DNA of 48,497 nt from positions 1 through 48,497 of IMG/VR virus record IMGVR_UViG_3300041402_000598; one strand, written 5' to 3'. The position numbers were made by a program, and so were the translations under genes. Of the stretch, positions 5,825 to 12,860 are shown piece after piece. This DNA is from a virus. The notes beneath the pieces are model-generated. The model was not told the origin of the DNA and ran no database searches. It worked only from the letters and a program-made list of their open reading frames with translations. The first letter of the stretch is position 1. Each line of letters begins with the position of its first letter.

Positions 5825-5883
5825 ACCCTACCCATCGGCACGGTCTGGCACAGGTTGAGACCCGTCGCGGTCCCGTGTTGCGC
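5822..5883 (-). promoter_or_regulatory. Conserved 62-base leader, copy 2
   Basis: Partner of 4581-4642, ending in the ATG of the gene at 5824. Since the other copy is largely non-coding, this one probably acts as a regulatory leader too, although the frame ending at 5828 runs through it. Confidence 0.5.
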
Positions 5884-6007
5884 GCCGGCCGGCCCGTCGC
5901 GCGGACACACGGTCTAGAGGGTACCAGCACCCTTCGTCCGTCGGTACCGGCAGCTCACCAACGGGGAGCTCCGCGCCATCGGGCAGGTGCACCTCGTGCT
6001 CATCCAC
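5828..6007 (-). CDS. Hypothetical 59-residue protein (alternative 29-residue frame)
   Basis: From GTG at 6007 the frame reads VDEHEVHLPDGAELPVGELP and continues to GCWYPL, a composition that looks genuinely coding. The C-terminal half (SARRAGRRATRDRDG) lies over the conserved leader and looks unselected. A competing ATG at 6003, in ATGA overlap with the lipoprotein stop, gives only 29 residues ending at 5914. I favour the GTG frame for at least its first 33 codons. No function is suggested. Confidence 0.4.
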   Translation of the reverse strand: MDEHEVHLPDGAELPVGELPVPTDEGCWYPLDRVSARRAGRRATRDRDGSQPVPDRADG

Positions 6008-6386
6008 GGTCGATAGCCTCCCCGAGCGACCGGGTCATCGCGCCACCGAGTACCAGCGCGCAATTGTCGCCATCGGGCACGGCCGGTACCGGTAGCCCAT
6101 GTCGGACCAGCAGGTGATGCGTCAGCGCTGTGCGCATCCCAGGCACCGGCGGCACGGCTGATGCGCACGCGGTCAGCATCGGGCCAGGCGTGCCGCCCAG
6201 GCCGACACAGAACGCAGCGTCGGTCTCTGGCGTGGCGGGCTGGTCCCAGATCGGGACGAACCTCGGCCACACGGTAGCGGCCTCGGCGAGCGCCATGTTG
6301 ACCACGGTCGAGCACACGACGGGCGGCACGGTGGGCGCAGCGTCGCACCCCGTGAGCGTCAGGAGCAGGATCAGCGTGGGTTTCAT
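6000..6386 (-). CDS. Putative lipoprotein, possible outer spanin
   Basis: A 128-residue protein with a short hydrophobic signal (MKPTLILLLTLTGC) ending in a lipobox LTGC with the lipid-accepting Cys at residue 14. The rest is Ala/Pro-rich with several cysteines. It follows a run of five small membrane proteins and overlaps the previous gene by ATGA. Outer spanins are small lipoproteins encoded near membrane partners, which makes that role possible, but it is longer than most and no coiled coil is evident. Superinfection exclusion is an alternative. Confidence 0.6.
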   Translation of the reverse strand: MKPTLILLLTLTGCDAAPTVPPVVCSTVVNMALAEAATVWPRFVPIWDQPATPETDAAFCVGLGGTPGPMLTACASAVPPVPGMRTALTHHLLVRHGLPVPAVPDGDNCALVLGGAMTRSLGEAIDRG

Positions 6387-6583
6387 AGTGGACCCCATGC
6401 CACGTCAGTGAAACACCAGCCAGCCAGCCCGCCGATCGTGGCAGCGATGACCCAGAACAGCCACACGGGGTCTGCGTACCATCGGTACCGAGCCCGGCAC
6501 ATAGCTACCGGTGTGACGTGCGCAGCGGAAAGGAGCCCCGAGACCGCGCCGACTAAAGTGAATAGAATGTGTAATTGTATCAT
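6383..6583 (-). CDS. Small membrane protein, 66 residues
   Basis: Two predicted transmembrane helices (LHILFTLVGAVSGLLSA and VWLFWVIAATIGGLAGW) are joined by a basic loop (CRARYRWYAD). The ATG at 6583 overlaps the upstream stop. Two short helices with a charged loop fit a class II holin or a membrane-excluding protein. No specific family is recognised. Confidence 0.65.
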   Translation of the reverse strand: MIQLHILFTLVGAVSGLLSAAHVTPVAMCRARYRWYADPVWLFWVIAATIGGLAGWCFTDVAWGPL

Positions 6584-6777
6584 ATCGGTCCCGCCACGAT
6601 CGTAGCGATGTCCCATCCAGCCCAACCGCCGAGCCCTGTGTACAGTGACCACACAGACCCAACCGCGGCCGAAATCGGCGGCCGTATCTGGTCGACGTCG
6701 ATTCCGCGGGTCATATGTGCTCCGATATAGAAGCACGCGACGGTGATGGTGATTGTGAATAGTAAATGAATAGCCAT
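6580..6777 (-). CDS. Small membrane protein, 65 residues
   Basis: An N-terminal hydrophobic helix (IHLLFTITITVACFYIGAHM) and a second, weaker one near the C-terminus (VWSLYTGLGGWAGWDIATIVAG). It has a TAATG overlap with the preceding gene and an ATGA overlap with the following one. Function unknown; a holin or antiholin is possible given the context. Confidence 0.65.
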   Translation of the reverse strand: MAIHLLFTITITVACFYIGAHMTRGIDVDQIRPPISAAVGSVWSLYTGLGGWAGWDIATIVAGPI

Positions 6778-7121
6778 TATCGTAGCCCAGCCTGCGCGAA
6801 TATGAGCGACTGCTCACACATGGCGCAGCCGCATTCTCTCGCGTTATTCGTGTCGCACGCAGCCAGCTGCCGGTCCAGCTCAGCCTCGCGTATCGCCAGG
6901 CGCGACGTACGGTCCACCCTGGTACCACAGACCACCATGCACGTAGCGAAAGAGGCGGCGAACACCCCGGCCCCGACGATGCTGTACCCACCTAGGAACA
7001 TTGCGGCCCCGATGGCCGTCATGGTCCCACCGATCGCAGTACCTGCAGACACCAGAGCGAACCGTGGCCAGTCCATCGTGTCATTGACACGGAGCCACAA
7101 AGCTACGGCGAGGCGGGTCAT
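6777..7121 (-). CDS. Membrane protein with cysteine-rich C-terminus, 114 residues
   Basis: Two glycine/alanine-rich transmembrane helices (about residues 21-45 and 46-66) are followed by a soluble tail with CDTNNARECGCAMCEQS, four cysteines that could bind metal or form disulfides. The ATG at 7121 is chosen because GGAGGG (7132-7127) sits at good ribosome-binding distance, one of the clearest such sites in the window. It lies in a run of small membrane genes. Confidence 0.65.
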   Translation of the reverse strand: MTRLAVALWLRVNDTMDWPRFALVSAGTAIGGTMTAIGAAMFLGGYSIVGAGVFAASFATCMVVCGTRVDRTSRLAIREAELDRQLAACDTNNARECGCAMCEQSLIFAQAGLR

Positions 7122-7152
7122 CGTAGCCCTCCATACCCAAGGTACGCGGTCA

Positions 7153-7296
7153 CTAGAGCTGCGACCCCACTGCGATGAGCCAGCCGAACGCCATGAGCGC
7201 CATGGACAAGACGAACACGGGGAGTGGGATCCCCGCACCCCGCGTCGTCGCACAGAATACCAGGGCACCGGCGAGGAACATCAGGATACCGACCAT
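7153..7296 (-). CDS. Small membrane protein, 47 residues
   Basis: The ATG at 7296 is shared with the upstream TGA (TGATG). The protein has two hydrophobic segments (MVGILMFLAGALVFCATT and LPVFVLSMALMAFGWLIAVG) separated by a short Gly/Pro turn, a holin-like hairpin. No family is recognised. Confidence 0.55.
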   Translation of the reverse strand: MVGILMFLAGALVFCATTRGAGIPLPVFVLSMALMAFGWLIAVGSQL

Positions 7297-7400
7297 CACC
7301 GGCTTCTCCCGTTGTTGCTAGTCATGATGCTGTAGACTATGCCTAGTTGTGCTGCGACAATGATGTGGACCATGAACGATGATGCGATGAAAAATGGCAT
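7296..7400 (-). CDS. Single-pass mini membrane protein, 34 residues
   Basis: The ATG at 7400 overlaps the stop of the pentapeptide-repeat gene (TAATG), and the stop overlaps the next ATG (TGATG). The peptide is one hydrophobic helix (FFIASSFMVHIIVAAQLGIV) with a polar basic tail (TSNNGRSR). The stop/start coupling on both sides supports it despite its size. Confidence 0.5.
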   Translation of the reverse strand: MPFFIASSFMVHIIVAAQLGIVYSIMTSNNGRSR

Positions 7401-7906
7401 TACTGTCTCCCTTGTTCGATGAGCTTAGCCTCATCTGGCGTCAATGTATATAGGATGGAACCCGGTCCGCCCGTTGCGTCGGGACCGAGGTTCGCTCCGT
7501 CGAGCGTGGCGCCGCATAGCATGGCGCCCCGCAGGTCCGCGCCCCGCAGGTCCGCGCCCGTCAGGTGCGCGCCCGTCAGGTGCGCGCCCGTCAGGTGCGC
7601 GCCCGTCAGGTCCGCGTCGCTCAGGTCCGCGTCGCTCAGGTCCGCGCCACGCAGGTTCGCGCCCGTCAGGTCCGCGTCGCGCAGGTCCGCGCCCCGCAGG
7701 TCCGCGCAGCGCAGGTCCGCGCCACGCAGGTTCGCGCCCGTCAGGTCCGCGCCCCGCAGGTCCGCGCCCGTCAGGTGCGCGCCCGTCAGGTCCGCGCCCC
7801 GCAAGTTCGCGCCACGCAAGTTCGCGTAGCTCAGGTCCGCGCGTGCCCCGGTACTTGGGTCCGCGAGCCAGTCTGCGTGCTGTTTCAGTATGTGATTCAG
7901 GTCCAT
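7400..7906 (-). CDS. Pentapeptide-repeat protein A
   Basis: A 168-residue protein. The N-terminal cap (MDLNHILKQHADWLADPSTG) is followed by about 22 A(D/N)Lxx units (ADLRGADLTGAHLTGADL...), the right-handed quadrilateral beta-helix fold. The C-terminal cap is shared with the gene at 17531 (LDGANLGPDATGGPGS, LTPDE). Qnr and MfpA proteins of this fold imitate DNA and bind gyrase, but most members have no known role. Related copies lie at 17531, 18881 and 20266; this is the only one outside the replication operon. Its start overlaps the small basic ORF at 7897-8043. Confidence 0.85.
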   Translation of the reverse strand: MDLNHILKQHADWLADPSTGARADLSYANLRGANLRGADLTGAHLTGADLRGADLTGANLRGADLRCADLRGADLRDADLTGANLRGADLSDADLSDADLTGAHLTGAHLTGAHLTGADLRGADLRGAMLCGATLDGANLGPDATGGPGSILYTLTPDEAKLIEQGRQ

Positions 7907-8043
7907 GATAGATATTCTTTTCTTTGCCGCCCGGTCATCGTCGGTAGAGTAACATTCCGGCCCCGAAGGACGCGGTCGGATGACCTCGCCGCTCTAGTGG
8001 TCCTTCGGATCTCGGCGATAATGGCACGGAGGTTTCGTCTCAT
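7897..8043 (-). CDS. Small basic protein, 48 residues
   Basis: The ATG at 8043 overlaps the stop of the HTH gene (ATGA), and the frame stays open to a TGA inside the first codons of pentapeptide protein A. It is arginine-rich (MRRNLRAIIAEIRRTTRAAR and GRQRKEYLSWT), which suggests nucleic acid or gyrase-like acidic-partner contact, but no family is recognised. Without it this stretch would be a 134-base gap in an otherwise gapless operon. Confidence 0.4.
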   Translation of the reverse strand: MRRNLRAIIAEIRRTTRAARSSDRVLRGRNVTLPTMTGRQRKEYLSWT

Positions 8044-8222
8044 GCATCACCATCGTTCCCGCCGGCCGCTTCTTTAGTCCTGTTTCGGACCCAGTCGTTC
8101 ACGGTCCCCCGCTTCACGCCGAGCCTCTCCGCGATGCACCCCCGGTCGACGCCCTCGTCGACGAGCTGCAGCGCCTTGGCCATGCGGGCCGCTCGCGCCT
8201 CCTTGGATAGTCTTGTTGCCAT
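8040..8222 (-). CDS. Small helix-turn-helix DNA-binding protein
   Basis: 60 residues, dominated by one HTH of the resolvase/transposase-N type (ALQLVDEGVDRGCIAERLGV then KRGTVNDWVRNRTKEA). The first helix ends at the 'IAERLGV' turn and the recognition helix is KRGTVNDWVRN. It is the best candidate in the window for a phage transcription regulator. Its targets cannot be deduced, but the iterons at 2352-2634 and the dyad at 187-228 are obvious candidates to test. Confidence 0.75.
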   Translation of the reverse strand: MATRLSKEARAARMAKALQLVDEGVDRGCIAERLGVKRGTVNDWVRNRTKEAAGGNDGDA

Positions 8223-8231
8223 GGTCCATAC

Positions 8232-8393
8232 CTAGCCCGGCCTCGCACCACCGCCAGTTTCGATGTGGGACATCATGGGGCAGTCGTCGGTGTGGGTCAG
8301 GTTGTACGGGTACCCGTGAGTGTGGCCTCCGCAACACCCGCAGACCCATGCAAGGCCGCATCTAAGGACACACCTGGCGCGTAGCTTGGTCAT
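8232..8393 (-). CDS. Small zinc-finger-like protein with H-x3-CPM motif, 53 residues
   Basis: It carries CGCC at residues 18-21 and HTDDCPM near residue 34, plus additional Cys and His residues. The CxxC/CGCC...H(x3)CPM arrangement recurs in the proteins at 8406 and 13223, so these three form a family of probable zinc-binding miniproteins. It starts with ATG 12 bases after the upstream stop and ends with TAG. Confidence 0.55.
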   Translation of the reverse strand: MTKLRARCVLRCGLAWVCGCCGGHTHGYPYNLTHTDDCPMMSHIETGGGARPG

Positions 8394-8405
8394 GACGCCC
8401 TAGAG

Positions 8406-8687
8406 CTAGTTCGCTCGTCTGTCTGGTTCATCTTCGAGTTCATACCCTTCCATCGGGCAGCCCTCGGCGTGCTGGACACAGTCGGACTTTCTGGCAAATT
8501 CTGTGCAGCATCCACAATGGAGCCAAATGTCCCCGTGTAGATGTACCACGCCGTCCCGTAGCTTCTCGTTCTCAGTTTCGAACTCGCCGACCGCGTTGAT
8601 GGCGTCGGACACGAGTTTCTTCATGTCGTCCACGGTCATCGGCGTCAGAAACCGTTCCACCAGTTCATCGTGCTTGCTTTGTTTCAT
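8406..8687 (-). CDS. Zinc-finger-like protein with H-x3-CPM motif, 93 residues
   Basis: The N-terminal half is helical and partly coiled (MTVDDMKKLVSDAINAVGEFETENEKLRDG). The C-terminal half has HCGCC, a further C and HAEGCPME, likely ligating zinc. The start ATG at 8687 overlaps the last codons of the primase-helicase gene; a GTG lies one codon earlier. It is related to the proteins at 8232 and 13223 in the Cys/His module only. Confidence 0.65.
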   Translation of the reverse strand: MKQSKHDELVERFLTPMTVDDMKKLVSDAINAVGEFETENEKLRDGVVHLHGDIWLHCGCCTEFARKSDCVQHAEGCPMEGYELEDEPDRRAN

Positions 8688-10917
8688 CACTCGTCTCTCC
8701 AGTCGTCATCTGTGCTTTCTCGTATGCCGCGGCGTTCCCGCTCGCGGCTAGTGACCCGTCCAGGGTCCACAGCTCCGCTCGTCGCTCATCGGGTCGCACC
8801 ACCGCTCGGGTCCGCCCCCACCGTGTGTATCCTAGATTCGCCAGGATTTCACGCTGCGTGGATATCGCCAGTTTGCGGTGGTCCGCGCGCAGCATCGACA
8901 CGAACATTGTGCGCGAGATCCACCCGCCACGGAACCCCGGGCGGCCCTCGTCGATCGCGTCGAGCACTTCCTGTTCCACGGGGCTACGGTTTGCCTCGCG
9001 GAACTCATCGTAGCTCGATGTCACGGGCGCGCGCATGCACGTCGTGGCGGGGTTCAGCTCGTCCGGTATGGCGTACGTCGCCAGGTAGTCGTGGACGATC
9101 GCGTACCCTTCGATTCGGAGCCACCGGTACAGTTCCGGGAAGTAGTCGCCACCCATGCCATCGCGGGCCAAGTGGACCTTCCTCTGCTGGGCGGTGAAAA
9201 ACACAGCGAACCGCCGGTCTCCCTCGGTGGTGCGGATCGCGTCACGGTGGTTCGAGTTGAGTATGAAATTCGCGCAGATCCGGGCCATCTCCTCGTCACT
9301 CTGCATCGCGCGGATCCCGATGACGTCCCCCGTGATCATCGGTTTCAGAGCTTCGAGGATCTCCGTTTTATCGGACGGTACATAGATGTCCTCGATACCG
9401 ATGAGGATCTTGCCCTGTAGCCACGCGTTGAACTTCGAGCCGAGGTCGTGGGCCTGTGGTGTGTGAGCGTACCTGGACCCGATTGCCTCCATTAGCACGC
9501 GGGTGAGTAGCGTTTTACCGTTACCCTCGACGCCCTGGAGCAGTGGCGCCCACTGAAACTTGACGCCCTTATACTGCACCACGGCGGCCATGTACGCCAG
9601 GATGATGCTTCGGTCGCGGTCGTCGGGGAGCAGCCGCGCCAGGTGGTCGAGGAACCGGGTCGGGTCGCCAGCGTGGCGGGGCGTTTCGACAGGCCGGTAC
9701 GAGTTCGCGTGAGTCAGTCCGCCGTAGCTGAGCGGCTTATCCCACTGCGCCGTCGGGTCGAAGCACACCTGGTCAGCCACAGGGCACTGGAACGACAGCG
9801 ACTCAGTGAATGCCTCCCACGGCTTGCGTGTGCTTCCGGTGCCCGTGTCGTCGCGGGCGAACTCGTACGACGGCAGGACGGCGTTGAACTGCTGCATCGA
9901 TAGCAGCTGCCCCGACGGCATCATCACGCGGTTGCGGCTGATCACGTAGATGCACCCGGCGAACAGTTTCAACTGTTCTTGTACCGCGAGGAACTGAAGT
10001 CCACTGCGCACCTCGCCGCCAGCAGCCGGCTCGGGCGCGACGTAGTCGTAGACCTTCGCCGTGCGTGCCACGACGAACCCGACCGTCAGCGGCAGGTACC
10101 GCGCCTCGTCCCATTTGTCGCGGACGAGCTCGCTGCGACGCATGAGGCGGACGATCCGCTCGCAGTCGTTGCCTGTCCAGAACGCCAGGTGTTTCGCCAG
10201 CGCTGCGTCCGCTGACGAGCAGTCGAAGTCCCGAGACGGGTCTGGGTATGCCTCGGCGAGTTTGTCGACGTCGCGCGTCCAGAGCGCCTCGAACATCGAG
10301 TCCGAGAATAGGCCACCCGATGCGCGCGCCTTGGTGATGAGCACGTCGTCGTCCGCGGGGCCGGTCCAGCCGTCACATGGACCGTCGGTCCAGTCTGCTG
10401 CGTCGGCCCGCTCGCCGGCCCGGGCCACCGGTGGGAAGTACTGCGCCGCGAGCACGTGCAGCGCGACGGTGTGGTCCGTGTCGCAGTCACCCTGCGCGCC
10501 GGAGCCGATCGCCGCGAACCGGCCCGCCGTGTACAGCTCGCCACCGATCGCGCCACACCGGACGCCGTGGTCCGGCCGGGGCCCCGAGTATCGCCCAAAC
10601 ACGTGGAGCCCGTCGCCGCTGTGGCTGAGCTCCACTTCCGCCCCGGCGAACCGCTGGACCAGCGCGGCGGCATGTGGCTGACAGCCCTCCGGACCGACAC
10701 AGTAGTCGAGATCCAGGAAGAAATACGGGTCGTCGACGGTGAACACGAACCCGATCATGTGCCCCGTGGCGACTGCGTCGGCGTGACTCATCCACTGCGC
10801 CGGGTCCTGCGAGTCCGCGCGGCGGCCGGTCCGCGGGTCGAACGGCACCTTGGCGGGCTTCGGGTCCCCGGCTCGGGGTTCCTCGCGCCACACGATCCAT
10901 TGGTTGAGGTGTTTCAT
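8665..10917 (-). CDS. Primase-helicase (AEP-like primase + D5/DUF5906-type helicase)
   Basis: A 750-residue replication protein. The N-terminal third (NQWIVWREEPRAGDPKPAKV, FDPRTGRRADS and the acidic FFLDLDYC near residue 70) matches the archaeo-eukaryotic primase (prim-pol) domain of phage primases. The C-terminal part is an SF3-like DUF5906 helicase: Walker A GVEGNGKTLL near residue 460, Walker B-like GIEDIYVP, and sensor FILNSNHRD. It would unwind the fork and make primers. The ATG at 10917 overlaps the upstream stop (ATGA). It is the central enzyme of the leftward early block and complements the family A polymerase at 20556. Confidence 0.85.
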   Translation of the reverse strand: MKHLNQWIVWREEPRAGDPKPAKVPFDPRTGRRADSQDPAQWMSHADAVATGHMIGFVFTVDDPYFFLDLDYCVGPEGCQPHAAALVQRFAGAEVELSHSGDGLHVFGRYSGPRPDHGVRCGAIGGELYTAGRFAAIGSGAQGDCDTDHTVALHVLAAQYFPPVARAGERADAADWTDGPCDGWTGPADDDVLITKARASGGLFSDSMFEALWTRDVDKLAEAYPDPSRDFDCSSADAALAKHLAFWTGNDCERIVRLMRRSELVRDKWDEARYLPLTVGFVVARTAKVYDYVAPEPAAGGEVRSGLQFLAVQEQLKLFAGCIYVISRNRVMMPSGQLLSMQQFNAVLPSYEFARDDTGTGSTRKPWEAFTESLSFQCPVADQVCFDPTAQWDKPLSYGGLTHANSYRPVETPRHAGDPTRFLDHLARLLPDDRDRSIILAYMAAVVQYKGVKFQWAPLLQGVEGNGKTLLTRVLMEAIGSRYAHTPQAHDLGSKFNAWLQGKILIGIEDIYVPSDKTEILEALKPMITGDVIGIRAMQSDEEMARICANFILNSNHRDAIRTTEGDRRFAVFFTAQQRKVHLARDGMGGDYFPELYRWLRIEGYAIVHDYLATYAIPDELNPATTCMRAPVTSSYDEFREANRSPVEQEVLDAIDEGRPGFRGGWISRTMFVSMLRADHRKLAISTQREILANLGYTRWGRTRAVVRPDERRAELWTLDGSLAASGNAAAYEKAQMTTGETSDETKQAR

Positions 10918-11099
10918 ATATTGCACCGAGCAAGCAGCACCAACGGGCCGACACCCCAGTAGGAGAGGCACAGGTCGTACGGCTCGACGGAGTGGCCCCA
11001 TTTCCAATGGGTCCGGCATACTCCGAAATGCACGGACCAGTCACCACAGTGTGCGCTCACGAGCCCCGCGTACTCCTTCCACCAGAAGTCGAAAGTCAC
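10914..11099 (-). CDS. Hypothetical 61-residue aromatic-rich protein
   Basis: The GTG at 11099 overlaps the upstream stop (GTGA), the usual junction here; an ATG at 11177 would add 26 residues but overlap the upstream gene by 82 bases. The protein is rich in Trp, His and Cys (FDFWWKEYAGLVSAHCGDW, CRTHWKWGHSVEPYDLCLSY). Metal binding is possible, but no family is recognised. Confidence 0.55.
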   Translation of the reverse strand: MTFDFWWKEYAGLVSAHCGDWSVHFGVCRTHWKWGHSVEPYDLCLSYWGVGPLVLLARCNI

Positions 11100-11410
11100 G
11101 AACGGTCCCCCGGCAGCCACCGCCGTAGTCGAATCAGTAGCCACTGTGTAATGAGCGCCAACCTGCCACGGACGCATATTCGTGGCGAGAATTGCACGTA
11201 GGCGCCCTCGTACTGGCCCTTGTGGCCGCAGCACGCGTTCATCACCATCGGCAGCCGCCCGAGGCATGCATCGTGTCCATCAGCACGCGTCGGCATGGAG
11301 CACTGTCCGCAGTCCCGGTCCGTCATCGCCGTCATCTTGTTCGTGTCCGAGTACCGCCAGCCGCGGCCGTCCCAGTATACCTCGTGTCCCCGTATGTGTG
11401 CTGTGGTCAT
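11096..11410 (-). CDS. Cysteine-rich hypothetical protein, 104 residues
   Basis: The start ATG at 11410 overlaps the previous stop. Residues about 34-63 hold CGQCSMP, DGHDACLG and ACCGHKGQYEGAYV, a compact Cys/His cluster resembling small phage zinc-binding proteins. The C-terminus (LALITQWLLIRLRRWLPG) is an amphipathic basic helix. Function unknown. Confidence 0.6.
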   Translation of the reverse strand: MTTAHIRGHEVYWDGRGWRYSDTNKMTAMTDRDCGQCSMPTRADGHDACLGRLPMVMNACCGHKGQYEGAYVQFSPRICVRGRLALITQWLLIRLRRWLPGDRS

Positions 11411-11547
11411 TCGTGTCCCTTTCGTATCCGCCAGCTCCCGGCGGCCTGTGTCGTCTGTGCCCGCATATACGCACGGCACTCCTTGAGGGTCCCACGGAAC
11501 GGGACCCGGTGGCCGCTCTGCATCGTGATGATCACGAACCAGTTCAC
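11407..11547 (-). CDS. Hypothetical 46-residue protein
   Basis: The GTG at 11547 overlaps the upstream TGA, and the stop overlaps the next ATG (ATGA). The sequence (NWFVIITMQSGHRVPFRGTL, KECRAYMRAQ) has a beta-strand plus helix layout. Precise coupling on both sides makes this a probable gene. Confidence 0.5.
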   Translation of the reverse strand: MNWFVIITMQSGHRVPFRGTLKECRAYMRAQTTQAAGSWRIRKGHE

Positions 11548-12236
11548 CGCGTGCCCTCGTCGGGTAGCGGGAGCCAGCCGAGCAGGCCGGCGACCGTGCC
11601 GACCACGTCGAGCCCATTGAGCGCATCCACAAGACGAACCGCCTTGTCCTCGCTCGGACGGTTCGCCGCAGATTTGACAGCCTCAGCCTCGGCGTATGCC
11701 CCGGCGGCAATCAGCTCCGTCGTGTACCCGGAGCTATTCGCACGCCACCACAGATCGGCGCCTGCGTTGCCGATGTGCTTTATCAGCCACACGTCGGGTG
11801 CGTCCTCCGTCCAACTCGGCACCCGCGCTGCCTTGAGCTCGGCGAGCTCGTCTATCAGACGGCCGAGCGCGTCTCCGATTGCGTCGTAGACATTGCCGTA
11901 CGGCTGCCCAAGATGCTCACTGTCATCGCCGAAGTGCTCGACCATCTGGTCGGATATCTTGATCACTTGGTCATAAGCATTGCTCGCCAGGACCATGCTT
12001 TCGACCCCGCACGGTGGCAGAGGTTCAGGCGACGCCTGCTCTGTCGTGAACAGCAGGACGTTCAACTTGCTCTGTTCGGCCTTCAGGTCGGCGAGGGTCT
12101 CAAGCGTGCCACTCATTGCAGCCCTCTCGCAGCTCAACCGCCTGTCCCTATCCGCCAGCTCCTCCCGCGTCTTGTCGTGTGCATCCCGCTCGGCTGCGAG
12201 GGCGCGTCGAAGTGCTTGGCTTGTTTCGCTGGTCAT
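11544..12236 (-). CDS. Coiled-coil hypothetical protein, 230 residues
   Basis: The N-terminal 60 residues are strongly charged with heptad character (RALAAERDAHDKTREELADR, LETLADLKAEQSKLNVL), consistent with a coiled coil. The middle contains DAPDVWLIKHIGNAGADLWWRANSSGYTTE and AYAEAEAVKSAANRPSEDKA. No family can be assigned. It is coupled to its neighbours by ATGA and GTGA junctions. Confidence 0.65.
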   Translation of the reverse strand: MTSETSQALRRALAAERDAHDKTREELADRDRRLSCERAAMSGTLETLADLKAEQSKLNVLLFTTEQASPEPLPPCGVESMVLASNAYDQVIKISDQMVEHFGDDSEHLGQPYGNVYDAIGDALGRLIDELAELKAARVPSWTEDAPDVWLIKHIGNAGADLWWRANSSGYTTELIAAGAYAEAEAVKSAANRPSEDKAVRLVDALNGLDVVGTVAGLLGWLPLPDEGTR

Positions 12237-12859
12237 GTGCCCTCGTCTCCGTCGGTGTAGAATGATGGCGCGTGCCCGTCGTGCGCCTCGTCATTCTCCG
12301 CCATGTCCCTCGCCGTCGCGTAGTCGGGTGGGAGCGCCTCGCTCGAACATGATTGAACGATGGCGTCCGCCAAGTCCTCGGCCCATCCATCCACAGCGCC
12401 CGGTCCCAAAGCCTCCTGAGACGCGACGGCGCGACGTGCAGCTGCCATGAGAGATGGGGACGGCGTTCCATCTGTGTGGATTTTACCCGCAGCCGTGCGA
12501 CTATCCTCCGCCCTGCGCACCATGGCGTCGACCACTGCCTCGTCGGCCTCGCTGGTCGGTATCGGGTTGCAACACGGGCACGCGCGGGTCTGGGCTTCGA
12601 GTTCGGCGATGCGGCCCTCTGCTGAAAACCGCCCATCGAACTCGATCTTGTACAGACCAATCAGCCCCTCGAACGCCGCTGCAACCGTGGTCGGGTCGGC
12701 GTCGAGCCGGTCTCGAATCATGTCGAGGCCCTTGAGCTTGTCGGTCTCAAGCTCCGCCACGCGGTCGCACGCATCACCGAGTAGCCCAATTGTCGAGCCC
12801 GGCCTGTCGTGGGCTTTATTGTCAAGGAACTCCCGCGCTGATTTCAAATCGAAGTTCAT
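12233..12859 (-). CDS. Hypothetical 208-residue protein with ACPCC motif
   Basis: It starts with ATG one base after the MazG-like stop. A helical N-terminal region (KSAREFLDNK, LGDACDRVAELETDKLKGL) precedes ACPCCNPIPTSEADEAV, a possible metal site, and a disordered, acidic C-terminus (ENDEAHDGHAP). The role is unknown; co-transcription with the MazG-like protein is likely. Confidence 0.6.
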   Translation of the reverse strand: MNFDLKSAREFLDNKAHDRPGSTIGLLGDACDRVAELETDKLKGLDMIRDRLDADPTTVAAAFEGLIGLYKIEFDGRFSAEGRIAELEAQTRACPCCNPIPTSEADEAVVDAMVRRAEDSRTAAGKIHTDGTPSPSLMAAARRAVASQEALGPGAVDGWAEDLADAIVQSCSSEALPPDYATARDMAENDEAHDGHAPSFYTDGDEGT

Positions 12860-12860
12860 C

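Noticed and set aside
4830-5858. A 342-codon plus-strand open frame across the repeat-linked genes
   Set aside because: It crosses the three hairpin linkers and four minus-strand genes with good coupling; its composition looks like a shadow in GC-rich DNA.
5914-6003. 29-residue minus-strand frame ending in TAG
   Set aside because: Composition (STRCTCPMARSS...) looks like an out-of-frame reading of the better frame starting at GTG 6007; kept only as an alternative.
7419-8077. Plus-strand frames of Arg/Ala/Pro repeats over 7419-8077
   Set aside because: Antisense of pentapeptide gene A; low-complexity composition and no coupling to neighbours.
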